Part shown: one piece after another, positions 22,517 through 33,216 of the stretch
Layout of the letters: each line of letters begins with the position of its first letter
Position numbering within the stretch: position 1 is the first letter of the stretch
Origin: Azorinus chamasolen
Lineage: Eukaryota > Mollusca > Bivalvia > Cardiida > Solecurtidae
Assembly (NCBI GenBank): GCA_963576725.1
Contig: OY755251.1
Span: 39,670,692-39,734,691 of the forward strand
Length of the DNA stretch: 64,000 bases
Reading direction: 5' to 3'
The notes under the pieces: model-generated
What the model was told of the DNA's origin: nothing
The model's input: the letters and a program-made list of their open reading frames with translations, nothing else
The model's database searches: none
Program-made: the position numbers and the translations under genes

Positions 22517-22765
22517 TTAACCCTTTCCCTCACATAAATGTGTTTCCACGCATCTGCAAACAGAGTAGACCAAGATCAGACGGATCCTATAGAAGCCGTC
22601 TCATTAAGGTCTGCTCTGTTTGCTAAGGGAATTTGAAACTTCTGATTCTTTAGTGTCTAATTGGCTACAATATTTCGCTCTCCATATTTCATTGTAACCA
22701 TGTAGTCCATGAATATTCCGTAGGTATTGAAAATTGTAATAAACATAGAACAGGGAAAGAGTTAA
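22517..22765 (+). mobile_element. MITE-A, complete copy
   Basis: TTAACCCTTTCCCTCACATA at the left, central AGACGGATCCTATAGAAGCC/GTCT, and CATAGAACAGGGAAAGAGTTAA at the right. TTAA with CCC next to it at both ends fits piggyBac-type termini. Confidence 0.8.
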
Positions 22766-23530
22766 TGTTCACTATAGTTGTACAAAACTAACCCCGCCAG
22801 TGTAGCTTCTAATCACAGCGGCCTCAACCTTTATACAGGATTGCCTTAGCATTATAATCAAGTATACCCTGTACTTCACGAGAAGAATTTTGAAAAGTTT
22901 ACTATAGCCATATAAGGAGATTTATACCGTCACTGGTTGTCATGGTTTTAACTAATCACAATGGTTCTGGCCAACGTTAGATGATTGTCAAATTAGTTCA
23001 CTCATGTTGCAATGGTAACCAGAGTTATATGACGATTTCAAGTATTTGCACAGAAGTAAAGGTGGACATGATAAGGACAATTTCTTTCAACATACGAGTA
23101 TGTCACACTTGACAGAGGCGTTTTAGACGATACATTGTTTGAAGTAGCCTACAGTGGAACCTGTCTTAAGCGACCATCCTTTTATTGAACATAGGAGTCT
23201 TATTAAAACGCATGTTTAAAAGGAGCTTTTTGCATTACTTTTGCCCTGCATTAAGCTACCACTTGCCTGGCAGACCCATAATTATACCTTTTTAAAGGTC
23301 GCTTAAAACAGGTTCTACCGTACTAACGAGGCATGGTGAGGTATAACGGAGACAGTGATGTCCCAGTAGCTCACCAAGAACACAGTAAGCTCAGGTAAGA
23401 TAAACATCCTAGTGATATTATTGAAATGGCCATAAGCATGTTATATACAAAACTGCAAACTGATAATATATAAAACAAAACAAAATACAGTTAACATATC
23501 TACATTCGCCTGTATATACAATTTTAATGT
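22766..23530. other. Intergenic, with one degraded MITE-C
   Basis: A MITE-C remnant at about 23150-23330 (AGTGGAACCTGTCTTAAGCG..GGTTCTACCGTA). The remainder shows nothing recognised. Confidence 0.5.
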
Positions 23531-23690
23531 TTAACCCTTTGCTTCACACGGAATAAATGTTGGTGTAACCCCTTGACCCCAAAAACCCCTAATCAGAGTC
23601 TCAGAGGGTTCAATCAGCTTCCCTCTGAACTGGATCTTCACTGATTGGTTATAACCATTAACGGGGACACAGGAATAAACGAGTTAATTC
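23531..23690 (+). mobile_element. Atypical TTAA-ended MITE remnant
   Basis: TTAACCCTTTGCTTCACACG at the left and GGGGACACAGGAATAAACGA + GTTAA at the right, but without the usual MITE-A core. Confidence 0.4.
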
Positions 23691-23754
23691 AAGAAACTAT
23701 GGTAGTTATAGAATTTATAAACACAACATAGGACATGTATCAGAGCAACAGATA

Positions 23755-23905
23755 AGTGTGCGTATTCAGATACTAAACTCCTCATTTCTCAACCAAACCT
23801 GTTGAGACCACTCGAAGAAACAAATCTATATGCAGTGGTCACAACATAGGGTTTGGAGTTATTCTCGAAATTGTTTTAATTGGCGCATCTTAAATAGGGA
23901 CATCT
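23755..23905 (+). mobile_element. MITE-D copy
   Basis: Arms TTGAGACCACTCGAAGA and GCAGTGGTCACAACATAGGG, with the ATTCTCGAAATTGTTTTAAT flank typical of the family. Confidence 0.7.
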
Positions 23906-23975
23906 CAATGACAAGTAGCTACATGAAAACAAACGAGAAACTTTTAACTCATTACTCCATAAATACACCTTTTCA

Positions 23976-25050
23976 ACAAGAGGGCCATAAGGCCCTGAAG
24001 CGCTCACCTGAGATAACCCCAGGGACGGGCCATTTTTGACCACAAGAAGTAATTTGTACAACCTTGGTAGACAACCACAAGGCAAAGCAGTATGCAATTA
24101 ATTAAAGGTCTAAGCCTTATGGTTTCAGAGAAAAATAATATTTTATATTTTTCCCATGAAAAACTGATAAGCCCTGAGGCAGGGCCAAGTTTCACCCAGT
24201 GGTCAGGGTCGTTAGTTGAATATTCTTGGCAGAGGACCACAGGCCACAGCTACATATTTGTAGAGGACCATTAGATCATGTTACATACCAAACATAAAAG
24301 GTCTAGGCCTTAGAGTTTCAGAAAAGAAGATTTTTAAAGATTTTCCTTTGAAAAACTGATAAGCCTTTGGGCGGGGCCATTCTGTGCCCGGTGGTCATAA
24401 TATGAACCACCTTTGTAGAGGACCATAAGACCATGCTACATACCAAATATCAAAGGTCTAGGCCTTACAGTTTCAGAGAAGAAGGTTTTTAAAGACTTTC
24501 CTATGAAAAACTGATAAGCCCTTGGGCGGGGCCAATTTTGGACCGGTGTCATAATTTGAACAATCTTTGTAGAGGATCATAAGATCATGCTATATTTACC
24601 AAATATCAAAGGTCTAGGCCTTACAGTTTCAGAGAAGAAGAATTTTGAAGATTTTCCAATGAAAAAGTGATAAGCTCTTAGGCGGGGCCATTTTTGACCC
24701 GGGTGTCATACTTTGAACAATCTTCGTAGAGGACCATAAGATCATGTTACATACCAAATATCAAAGGTCTTACAGGCCTTACATTTACAGAGAAGAAGAT
24801 TTTTAAAGAGTTCCCTATGAAAAACTGATAAGCCCTTGGGCGGGGCCATTTTTGGTCCGGGGTCATAATGTGAACAACGTTTCGTTCCTAGCCACTGATG
24901 CTTCTGACAAAATTTTGTTAAAATCGGGTCAGCAGTTTCAGAGGAGATGTCATTTGAAAATGTGGACGGACGCCGGACGACGGACGACAGACGCCGGACA
25001 CCGGACGACAGACACATCGCGGTAACGAAGGCTCAGGATGAGCTAAAAAG
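23976..25050 (+). mobile_element. ACAAGAG element, stem GCTCACCTGAG
   Basis: ACAAGAG, hairpin GGGCCATAAGGCCC and stem GCTCACCTGAG (24002-24012). There are about six units of roughly 150 bp built around CAAAGGTCTAGGCCTTACAG and CTGATAAGCCCTTGGGCGGG (24060-24940). A GGACGCC-type microsatellite (24960-25015) is followed by the near-complementary CTCAGGATGAGC (25032-25043) and TAAAAA. No ORF of substance. Confidence 0.85.
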
Positions 25051-25052
25051 TG

Positions 25053-25215
25053 TTAACCCAGATCAGACAGTTCCTGTAGCCTTTCTACACCTTTGCAAAA
25101 ATCAGTACACCCAGATCAGTCTGATCAAGATCTACTCTATTTGCTTATGCATTAATATAAATATGATTCTACAGTTTCTATCGTGGCTAAAACATCATGT
25201 GTTCTCATGCCATGA
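25053..25215 (+). mobile_element. MITE-A, degraded
   Basis: TTAACCCAGATCAGACAGTT..CCAGATCAGTCTGATCAAGA..TACTCTATTTGCTTATGC. The order of segments is partly scrambled. Confidence 0.5.
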
Positions 25216-25625
25216 TAACAAATAAACCTACCAATACTCATCATGTGTTCTCATGCCGTTATAACAAATAAACTTACTAATACTCATCATGTGTTCTCAT
25301 GCCGTTATAACAATAAACTTACTAATACTCATCGTGTGTTCTCATGCCGTTATAACAAATACACTTACAAATACTCATCATGTGTTCTCATGCCGTTATA
25401 AAAAATAAACTTACTAATACTCATCATGTGTTCTCATGCCATTATACTTGTAACATATAAACTTACCAATACTCATGCTGTGTTCTCATGCCGTTATAAC
25501 AAATGCACTTACCAATACTCACCATGTGTTCTCATGCCGTTATAACAAATGCACTTACCAATACTCATCATGCGTTCTCATGCCGTTATAACAAATAAAC
25601 TTACCAATACTCATGCTGTCATTAT
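25195..25625 (+). repeat. 46-bp tandem repeat array
   Basis: About nine units of ACTCATCATGTGTTCTCATG + CCGTTATAACAAATAAACTT + ACCAAT. Two more units appear at 27585-27690, beyond the inserted ACAAGAG-like element. The adjoining GAATATTAATAGAGTGAAGG is also present on both sides. Confidence 0.9.
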
Positions 25626-25674
25626 ATCTTAAATGAATATTAATAGAGTGAAGGATCAAAACTAAAATGAAACT

Positions 25675-27556
25675 AGAACTATCACTAAAGGTGATGAATA
25701 CCCCCACACGGCAGCCTTGATTGCAAATCCAAGTTTTGAACATGTAACAGGACCAAATAACAAAAATACCCAAAGTTCAAATAGAGAAAATTCTGTAATT
25801 TATGCCAAGTATCAAGTGAATCAGGTTGAAATTGAAGGAGGAGTTCAAAATACAAGATTTTGCCTGCCAATTTCAAGGCCAAAGGTCAAGGTCAAGGTCA
25901 CAGAGACCTGAAATTTGTGTCTTGCACATCTACTACTCCTGAGTAACATTTATGCCAAGTATCAAGTAAATCAGGTTGAAAGTGAAGGAGGAGTTCGCCG
26001 TACAAGATTTTGCCTGCCAATTTTAAGACCAATTTCAAGGCCAAAGGTCAAGGTCACAGAGATTTTAAATTTGTGTCTTGCATATCTACTACTCCTGAGT
26101 AACATTTATGCCAAGTATCAAGTGAATCAGGTAAAGAGGAGTTCAAAGTACAAGATTTTGCCCGACAATTTTAAGACCAATTTCAAGGCCAAAGGTCAAG
26201 GTCACAGATATTTTAAATTTGTGTCTTGCACATCTACTACTCCTGAGTAACATTTATGCCAAGTATCAAGTGAATCAGGTTGAAAGTGAAGGAGGAGTTC
26301 GCCGTACAATATTTTGCCTGCCAATTTTAAGACCAATTTCAAGGCCAAAGGTCAAGGTCACAGAGATTTTAAATTTGTGTCTTGCACATCTACTACTCCT
26401 GAGTAACATTTATGCCAAGTATCAAGTGAATCAGGTTGAAAGTGAAGGAGGAGTTCGCCGTACAAGATTTTGCCTGCCAATTTTAAGACCAATTTCAAGG
26501 CCAACGGTCAAGGTCAAGGTCACAGAGACCTGAAATTTGTGTCTTGCACATATACTACTCCTGAGTAACATTTATGCCAAGTATCAAGTGAATCAGGTTG
26601 AAAGTGAAGGAGGAGTTCAAAGTACAAGATTTTGCCTGCCAATATCATGACCAATTTCAAGGCCAAAGGTCAAGGTCACAGAGACCTGAAATTTTTATCT
26701 TGCACATCTACTACTCCTGAGTAACATTTATGCCAAGTATCAAATGAATCAGGTTGAAAGTGAAGGAGGAGTTCAAAGTACAAGATTTTGCTTGCCAATT
26801 TTAAGACCAATTTCAAGGCCAAAGGTCAAGGTCAAGGTCACAGAGACCTGAAATTTGTGTCTTGCACATCTACTACTCCTGGGTAACATTTATGCCAAGT
26901 ATCAAATGAATCAGGTTGAAAGTGAAGGAGGAGTTTGCCGTACAAGATTTTGCTTGCCAATTTTAAGACCAATTCAAGGCCAAAGGTCAAGGTCAAGGTC
27001 ATAGAGATTTTAAATTTGTGTCTTGCACATCTACTACTCCTGAGTAACATTTATGCCAAGTATCAAGTAAATCAGGTTGAAATTGAAGGAGGAGTTCAAA
27101 GTACAAGATTTTGCCTGCCAATTTCAATACCAATTTCAAGGCCAAAGGTCAAGGTTAAGGTCACAGAGACCTGAAATTTGTGTCTTGCACATCTACTACT
27201 CCTGAGTAACATTTATGCCAAGTATCAAGTGAATCAGGTTGAATGTGAAGGAGGAGTTCAAAGTACAAGCTTTTACCTGCCAATTTCAAGACCAATTTCA
27301 AGGCCAAAGGTCAAGGTCAAGGTCACAGAGACCTGAAATTTGTGTCTTGCACATCTACTACTCCTGATTAACAATTATGCCAAGTGTCAAGTGAATCGGG
27401 TTGAAACTGAAGGAGGAGTTCGCCGTACAAGATTTTGCAGACAGACAGACCGACCGACCGCCCGACCGACCGACCGACCGACCGACCGACCGCCCGACCG
27501 ACCGACAGGCTGATTCCAGTATACCCCCCTCAAACTCTGTTTGTGGGGGTATAATA
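25675..27556 (+). mobile_element. ACAAGAG-like element, stem TACCCCCA
   Basis: It starts with ACTAGAAC, a variant of the usual head, then the hairpin ATCAC-TAAAG-GTGAT and the stem TACCCCCA (25699-25706). About ten units of roughly 155 bp follow (25780-27430), each with ACTACTCCTGAGTAACATTT and AAGGTCAAGGTCA. Then come a GACC/GACA microsatellite (27437-27510) and a 3' hairpin with stem TGGGGGTA (27544-27551), then TAATAAA. The ORFs of up to 111 residues are repeat frames. Confidence 0.85.
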
Positions 27557-27744
27557 AACAGCGAAACTGTCTTATAGATAGTTTCATCATGTGTTCTCTC
27601 ATGCCGTTATAACATATACACTAACCAATACTCATGCTGTGTTCTCATGCCGTTATAACAAATACACTTACGAATACTCATGCTGTCATTATACCTTAAA
27701 TGAATATTAATAGAGTGAAGGATCAAAACTAAAATGAAATAAAC

Positions 27745-27870
27745 ACCGAAACTTTGTCTTTGTTACAAACACCAAAAGTTTGTCTTTGTTACAAACACCT
27801 AAAGTTTGTCTTTGTTATTAACACCTAAAGTTTGTCTTTGTTATTAACACCTAAAGTGTGTCTTTGTTAT
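27745..27870 (+). repeat. Short tandem repeat, about 28 bp
   Basis: Five units of ACACCTAAAGTTTGTCTTTG + TTA, the last ones most alike. Confidence 0.85.
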
Positions 27871-27999
27871 TTCATGTAGAGAATTCTATAATAATGATTT
27901 TATTTTGGACCTGATGAGACGACGAGTAAATCGTTGTTTCACCCGTTTATATACACATACAGTTGAACTAAAATGTATCGCTACATATATCTGGAAAAA

Positions 28000-28172
28000 A
28001 ACATGTGACAGCTTAATACAGGTCGAAAGCTCCTATAGGAGCTTTCAGCATTGCTTTAGATCTGTATTAAGCTGTTCAGATTAGAAATTGGATGACTCGA
28101 ACTTCTATTATCTCGAACTAATTTGTATGGTCCCTTCCAGTTCGAGTTATTGAAGTTCAAGTGTATTACTGT
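28000..28172 (+). mobile_element. MITE-C variant
   Basis: ACAGCTTAATACAGGTCGAA, core GCTCCTATAGGAGC, then CTGTATTAAGCTGTTCAGAT and TTCGAGTTATTGAAGTTCAA. The ends resemble pogo/Tigger CAGTTGAACTTCGA. A longer relative is at 45355-45712. Confidence 0.7.
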
Positions 28173-28187
28173 ATACATGTATATATA

Positions 28188-28440
28188 ACCCTTAACCTCA
28201 TTGAGACGCTTTGCAAACAGAACAGACCCATATCAAACGGTTCCTATGGAAGTCATCTGATCAGGGTCTGCTCTGTTTGAATAAGGAATAACAAAAATCT
28301 GATTCTTCAGTTTCTGCCATAAATAAACTTTTCTTTGTGTATAATTATGCCACTATAACAATGCAGCAAATGATATGAATGAAGTTATTATTTCTTACAT
28401 GAATATTAATGAGATTATATGTTATTGAACATGAAACAAT
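28188..28440 (+). mobile_element. MITE-A copy
   Basis: CTTAACCTCATTGAGACGC, central CAAACGGTTCCTATGGAAGT..CTGATC, and the downstream TTACATGAATATTAATGA motif. 28440-28610 holds nothing further. Confidence 0.65.
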
Positions 28441-28614
28441 ACAAATGGCAACTGCTTCATGTATACAATAATGATTCAGTATCAAAACAAATATGTACAA
28501 CATAGTAATCCTTAAATAAAAATATAAATTAATTTGTACACACAGTAGAAATATCACACCAAAGACTATTTACAGAATTATCTCTAATATGCACTCCCAG
28601 GGGCGTTATATAAC

Positions 28615-28740
28615 TTATAAGGAGATTCTTGCAGTCTGTACACGGGTGGATGCTTAATGCAAAATGAAAGCAATGGAGAAAGTTCTCAGGGGAGTTTCTA
28701 CATTGATTTCAGTCTGAATTAAGTTATCACATATACTTTG
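28615..28740 (+). mobile_element. MITE-C remnant
   Basis: GGTGGATGCTTAATGCAAAA..CAATGGAGAAAGTTCTCAGG..CTGAATTAAGTTATCACA. Confidence 0.5.
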
Positions 28741-28995
28741 AAAAAAAAACTATATGTTTTTTATTTAATGGTTATTATATAGGATGTCAGTTTTGATCGT
28801 TAGTCCACCTTAGGTGTTAAAGGGGCGTCTGGGGACGATTAGTAGGTGGGATACGGTATACATTCCGAGATAAAGGGGCATACTTGGAGATACAATACAA
28901 AAAATAGTTCTACACGAACACCTATGTTGTTCCAACTCTTTATAATAATCTTGAAGAGACAAATTCCAAAGGTTGATAAATTCATAGCATAGTGA

Positions 28996-30778
28996 ACAAG
29001 AGTACCGCATACGGTACATAATACGCCCACTTGCAAACTTTCTCTGATTCAACATGCCTTATAAGTGTTGACATTTTCCAATCTGTGCTTCAGATCTTGA
29101 TTTCCATATTAAGGTGATACTGTTTTTTAAAAAATTGAAGTGAATATCTTATTAAATAAAAAAGTTACAGCTAATCCTCATTTTTGCAGATTTTTGTAAA
29201 GTGAAACGGCCATAACTCTGTAAAGACAAACTGAATGAACCTCAAAATAAACTCAGCTTCAAATTTTGTTGCTTAAAACATTTGTGTTACGTTTCATTTA
29301 TATCATTTTAATAGTTTTCCCAGAAAACAACAGACAAACTAAAAGTTGACCGACAAACAAAGCAACGAACACACAAAGTTCAAAGACCATAACTTTAGAA
29401 TAAAATAACATATCAAAACCCCCGCAATATATGTGAAAATTCACATTAAGGTTTAACCATATAAAAAAATTGAAGTAAATATCATTTCAAATGAAAAAGT
29501 TATGGCCATCCTCATATTTGCATAGATTTGCATTATTTTTTTAAATGCAAGGGCCATAACTCCGAAACAACAAATCAAATGATCCTCAGAATCGACTTAG
29601 CTTCAGGTCTTGATGCATTAAACATGTGTATGAAGTTTCATTAATATCTGTCAAACAGTTTGGCAGAAAACAGCGGACAAACTATATGCATATATTTGCA
29701 TTATTTTTTAAGTAAAAGGGCCATAACTCCGAAACGACAAATCAAATAAACATCAAAATCGACTCAGCATCAGATCTTGATGCATTTAACATTTTTGTGA
29801 AGTTTCATTAATATCTCTCAAATAGTTTTTCCAGAAAACAGCGGACAAACTATTTGCATGTATTTGCATTATTTTTTAAGGACAAGGGCCATAACTCTGA
29901 AACGAAAAATCAAATGATCCTCAGAATCAATTCAGTTTCAGATCTTGATGCATTAAACATTTTTGTGAAGTTTCATTAATATCTGTCAAATAGTTTTCCC
30001 AGAAAACAGCGGACAAACTATTTGCATGTATTTGCATTATTTTTTAAGGACAAGGGCCATAACTCTGAAAAGAAAAATCAAATGAACCTTAGAATTGACT
30101 CAGCTTCAGATCTTGATGCATTAAACATTTGTGTGAAGTTTCATTAATATCTCTCAAATAGTTTTTCCAGAAAACAGCGGACAAGCTATTTGCATATTTT
30201 TTAAGGACAAGGGCCATAACTCTGAAATGAAAAATCAAATGAACCTCAGAATCAACTCAGCTTCAGATCTTGATGCATTAAACATTTGTGTGAAGTTTCA
30301 TTAATATCTGTCAAATAGTTTTCCCAGAAAACAGCGGAAAAACTATTTGCATATATTTGCACTATTTTTTAAGTAAAAGGGCCATAACTCTGAAACAACA
30401 AATCAAATGAACCTCAGAATCGACTCAGCTTCAGATCTTGATGCATTAAACATTTGTGTGAAGTTTCATTAATATCTCTTAAATAGTTTTCCCAGAAAAC
30501 AGCGGACAAACTATTTGCATATTTTTTAGGACAAGGGCCATAACTCTGAAATGAAAAATCAAATGAACCTCAGAATCAACTCAGCTTCAGATCTTGATGC
30601 ATTAAACATTTGTGTGAAGTTTCATTAATATCTGTCAAATAGTTTTCCCAGAAAACAGCGGACAAACAAAATGTTGACGGACGAACGAACGGACGAACAA
30701 ACGAACGAACGAACGAACGAACGGACGGACGGACAGGGCCACGACAATATACGACCACCTTTATTAGGTGGGCGTATA
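28996..30778 (+). mobile_element. ACAAGAG element, stem TACGCCCAC
   Basis: ACAAGAG, perfect hairpin GTACCGCATACGGTAC and stem TACGCCCAC (29022-29030). About eight units of roughly 170 bp follow (29150-30660), with GGGCCATAACTCTGAAA and AGATCTTGATGCATTAAACA. A GAAC/GACG microsatellite comes next (30676-30735), then the hairpin CCACCTTTATTAGGTGG and stem GTGGGCGTA (30768-30776), then TAAAAA. No protein-coding content. Confidence 0.9.
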
Positions 30779-30814
30779 AAAATCGAGTGTTCGAAGTTTT
30801 AGTAATGAAACATT

Positions 30815-30935
30815 GAGAATTTTCAGACGGGTGGCTGCTGAATGAGGCTTGAACAACTTAAAGAAAGCTCGTAGAAGAGCTTTCTGCACACCTTTCACCC
30901 TGCAATAAGCTGTAACCTGTCTTAAACACAGATAG
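30815..30935 (+). mobile_element. MITE-C remnant
   Basis: GGTGGCTGCTGAATGAGGCT, then AGAAAGCTCGTAGAAGAGCT + TTCTGCA and CTGCAATAAGCTGTAACCTG. Confidence 0.6.
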
Positions 30936-31435
30936 TGATACTTGTTTTAGTGTTCGAATTACCGATAATGAAAATTGTTTTAGTGTTCGAATTACCGATA
31001 ACGACACTTTTTTAGTGTTCGAATTACTGATAGTGACACTTGTTTTAGTGTTCGAACTACCGATGGTGATACTTGTTTTAGTGTTCCAATTACCGCGACA
31101 CTTGTTTTCTCTCTTTGTGTTCGAACTACCGATAATGATAATTGTTTTAGTGTTGAATTACCGTGATACTTTTTGAGTTCGAATTACCAATAGTGACACC
31201 TGTTTTAGTGTTCGAACTACCGATAGTGACACATGTTTTAGTTTTCGAATTACCGATAATGAATATTGTTTTAGTGTTCGAATAACCGATAGTGAGACTT
31301 GTTTTAGTGTTTCAATTACTGATAGTGACACTTGTTTAAGTGTTCCAATTACCGTGACACTTGGTTTCTCTCTTTGTGTTCGAACTATCGATAATGATAC
31401 TTGTTTTTGGTGTTCGAACTATTTGAATTTTACTG
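30935..31435 (+). repeat. About 33-bp tandem repeat array
   Basis: About fourteen degenerate units of GTGACACTTGTTTTAGTGTT + CGAATTACCGATA. Confidence 0.9.
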
Positions 31436-31478
31436 TATTTTGTTCAAAAATAAAGGAGCTATTCTTACATAAGTGATA

Positions 31479-31770
31479 AATGTATGCTTACCTATATCAT
31501 TGGTATAAATGTATGCTTACCTATATCATTGGTATAAATGTATGCTTACCTATATCATTGGTATAAATGTATGCTTACCTATATCATTGGTATAAATGTA
31601 TGCTTACCTATATCATTGGTATAAATGTATGCTTACCTATATCATTGGTATAAATGTATGCTTACCTATATCATTGGTATAAATGTATGCTTACCTATAT
31701 CATTGGTATAAATGTATGCTTACCTATATCATTGGTATAAATGTATGCTTACCTATATCATTGGTATATA
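31479..31770 (+). repeat. 29-bp near-perfect tandem array
   Basis: About ten head-to-tail units of ATAAATGTATGCTTACCTAT + ATCATTGGT with almost no divergence, so a young or homogenised array. The ORF at 31683-31895 starts inside it and is not a gene. Confidence 0.95.
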
Positions 31771-31779
31771 TTTATAATA

Positions 31780-31915
31780 CTGTAGAACTTGTCTTAAGTG
31801 GTCGTCCATTTATTGAACATAGACATCTTCAAAGCAGGTGGCTGCTTAATGAAGGGCAAAAGTATTGCAGACTGTATTTATCTGACCTGCATTAAGCTAC
31901 CACCTGCCTTACATA
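31780..31915 (+). mobile_element. MITE-C copy
   Basis: ACTGTAGAACTTGTCTTAAG, then GCTTAATGAAGGGCAAAAGT and CTGCATTAAGCTACCACCTG. Confidence 0.65.
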
Positions 31916-32644
31916 CTTATAATAATAATAATAATAAGTAAAGTACCAAGTTAAAGTCTACTTTCAGTCCGAATGACCGCTCAGCCAACTGTACATTACT
32001 CATTGAGTCATTGGCCTACAATATTGAGCACTGCTAACATATGGCGCAATCATGCAGCCGCAGTACCGGCGAGTGACCCTCACAGGTACCCATTTTAACC
32101 CCTGGGTGGAGCGGAGGTGCGGGTGGGAGACACGGAAAAGCGTATGTGAAATGGCCTTCATATTAAGACAGGCTCTAGTGAGATACCGGTAACAATGATA
32201 ATAATAATACAGCCACTGACGAAGGAAAATGATGAAGGCAAGATATGTGCAGCATTGTGGTTCAAGTGTGACTTTGGTTAAGACACGTAGCAGTTTAATG
32301 CTGAGCGAGTGTCATGCAGAAAGTTCCACGTTGCATTATGCAGTAATCTGGCTAATAAGTTATCAATTCTTCCTTACTTAAGTCAAGTTTGCATTAGTGA
32401 GATCTGACGGCATTTTGTTAACAATTAAACCGCATTCACAAGACCCAAATATACTGACGTAAATAGTTTAACTTATGAAATACCGGTATACTTACTCACG
32501 AAAGTAAACTATAATATATGTTATTGTTTCGTTAGCCATTGCACATTGCATGATCCCTGAATGTTGAACAATATGACTTTTAACTTACCAAAATTAGTAT
32601 ATTTATACATACAGATGTAAATACAATGTATCATAAATACATAT
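31916..32644. other. Unassigned sequence with TAA microsatellites
   Basis: TAATAA runs near 31920 and 32200. A faint MITE-C trace at 32265-32370 (CACGTAGCAGTTTAATGCTG). Otherwise nothing recognised. Confidence 0.5.
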
Positions 32645-33145
32645 GCCAATATAATTATACTTACGTGTATTAATATACTTACGTGTGTAAATGTACTTAT
32701 GTGTGTAAATGTACTTACGTGTGTAAATGCACTTACGTGTGTAAATACACGCTAAATGTACTTACATGTGTAAATGTACTTACGTGCGTAAATGCACTTA
32801 CGTGTGTAAATATACTTACGTGTGTAAATGTACTTACGTTTGTAAATGTACTTTACATGTGTAAATGCACGTACGTGCGTAAATGTACTTACGTGTGTAA
32901 ATGTACTTACGTGTGTAAATGCATTTAGTGTGTAAATGCACTTATATGTACATGTGTAAATATATTTACGTGTATAAATGTGATTACGTGTGTAAATATA
33001 TTTTCGTGTGTAAATATACTTTCGTGTAAATATATTAAAGTGTGTAATTTTACTTACGTGTATTAATGTGTCTGCATGTGTAAATGTACTAATGTGACTT
33101 AATGCACCTACGTGTTTAATGTATTTACGTAAGTAAATGTTGGTC
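32645..33145 (+). repeat. 18-bp tandem repeat array
   Basis: About 25 units of ACTTACGTGTGTAAATGT. Because 18 is a multiple of three, both strands show long false ORFs (81 residues on plus, 152 on minus). Confidence 0.95.
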
Positions 33146-33216
33146 TGTGAGCGAAACTTCAGACGGTCGTACATACAATACTTCATATCTATCTTATTCA
33201 CAAACGTCAAAAATCT

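Larger units (their letters stand above)
17365..22530 (-). repeat. Inverted, older copy C of the block
   Basis: Reverse complement of roughly 5950-9521, clearly more diverged than A is from B. It has about 1.2 kb more sequence at 17570-18770, where A and B show a MITE-B/MITE-A fusion, and it carries an extra ACAAGAG element (20136-20968). The MITE-B at 18643-18823 is complete here but truncated in A and B, so C probably keeps the ancestral arrangement there. Confidence 0.9.

Noticed and set aside
31479..31770. CRISPR array
   Set aside because: The regular units have no unique spacers; it is a plain 29-bp tandem satellite in eukaryotic DNA. The same holds for the 38-bp arrays at 47440 and 56395.
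32683..33210. 81- and 152-residue ORFs on opposite strands
   Set aside because: Both come from an 18-bp tandem repeat whose length is a multiple of three.
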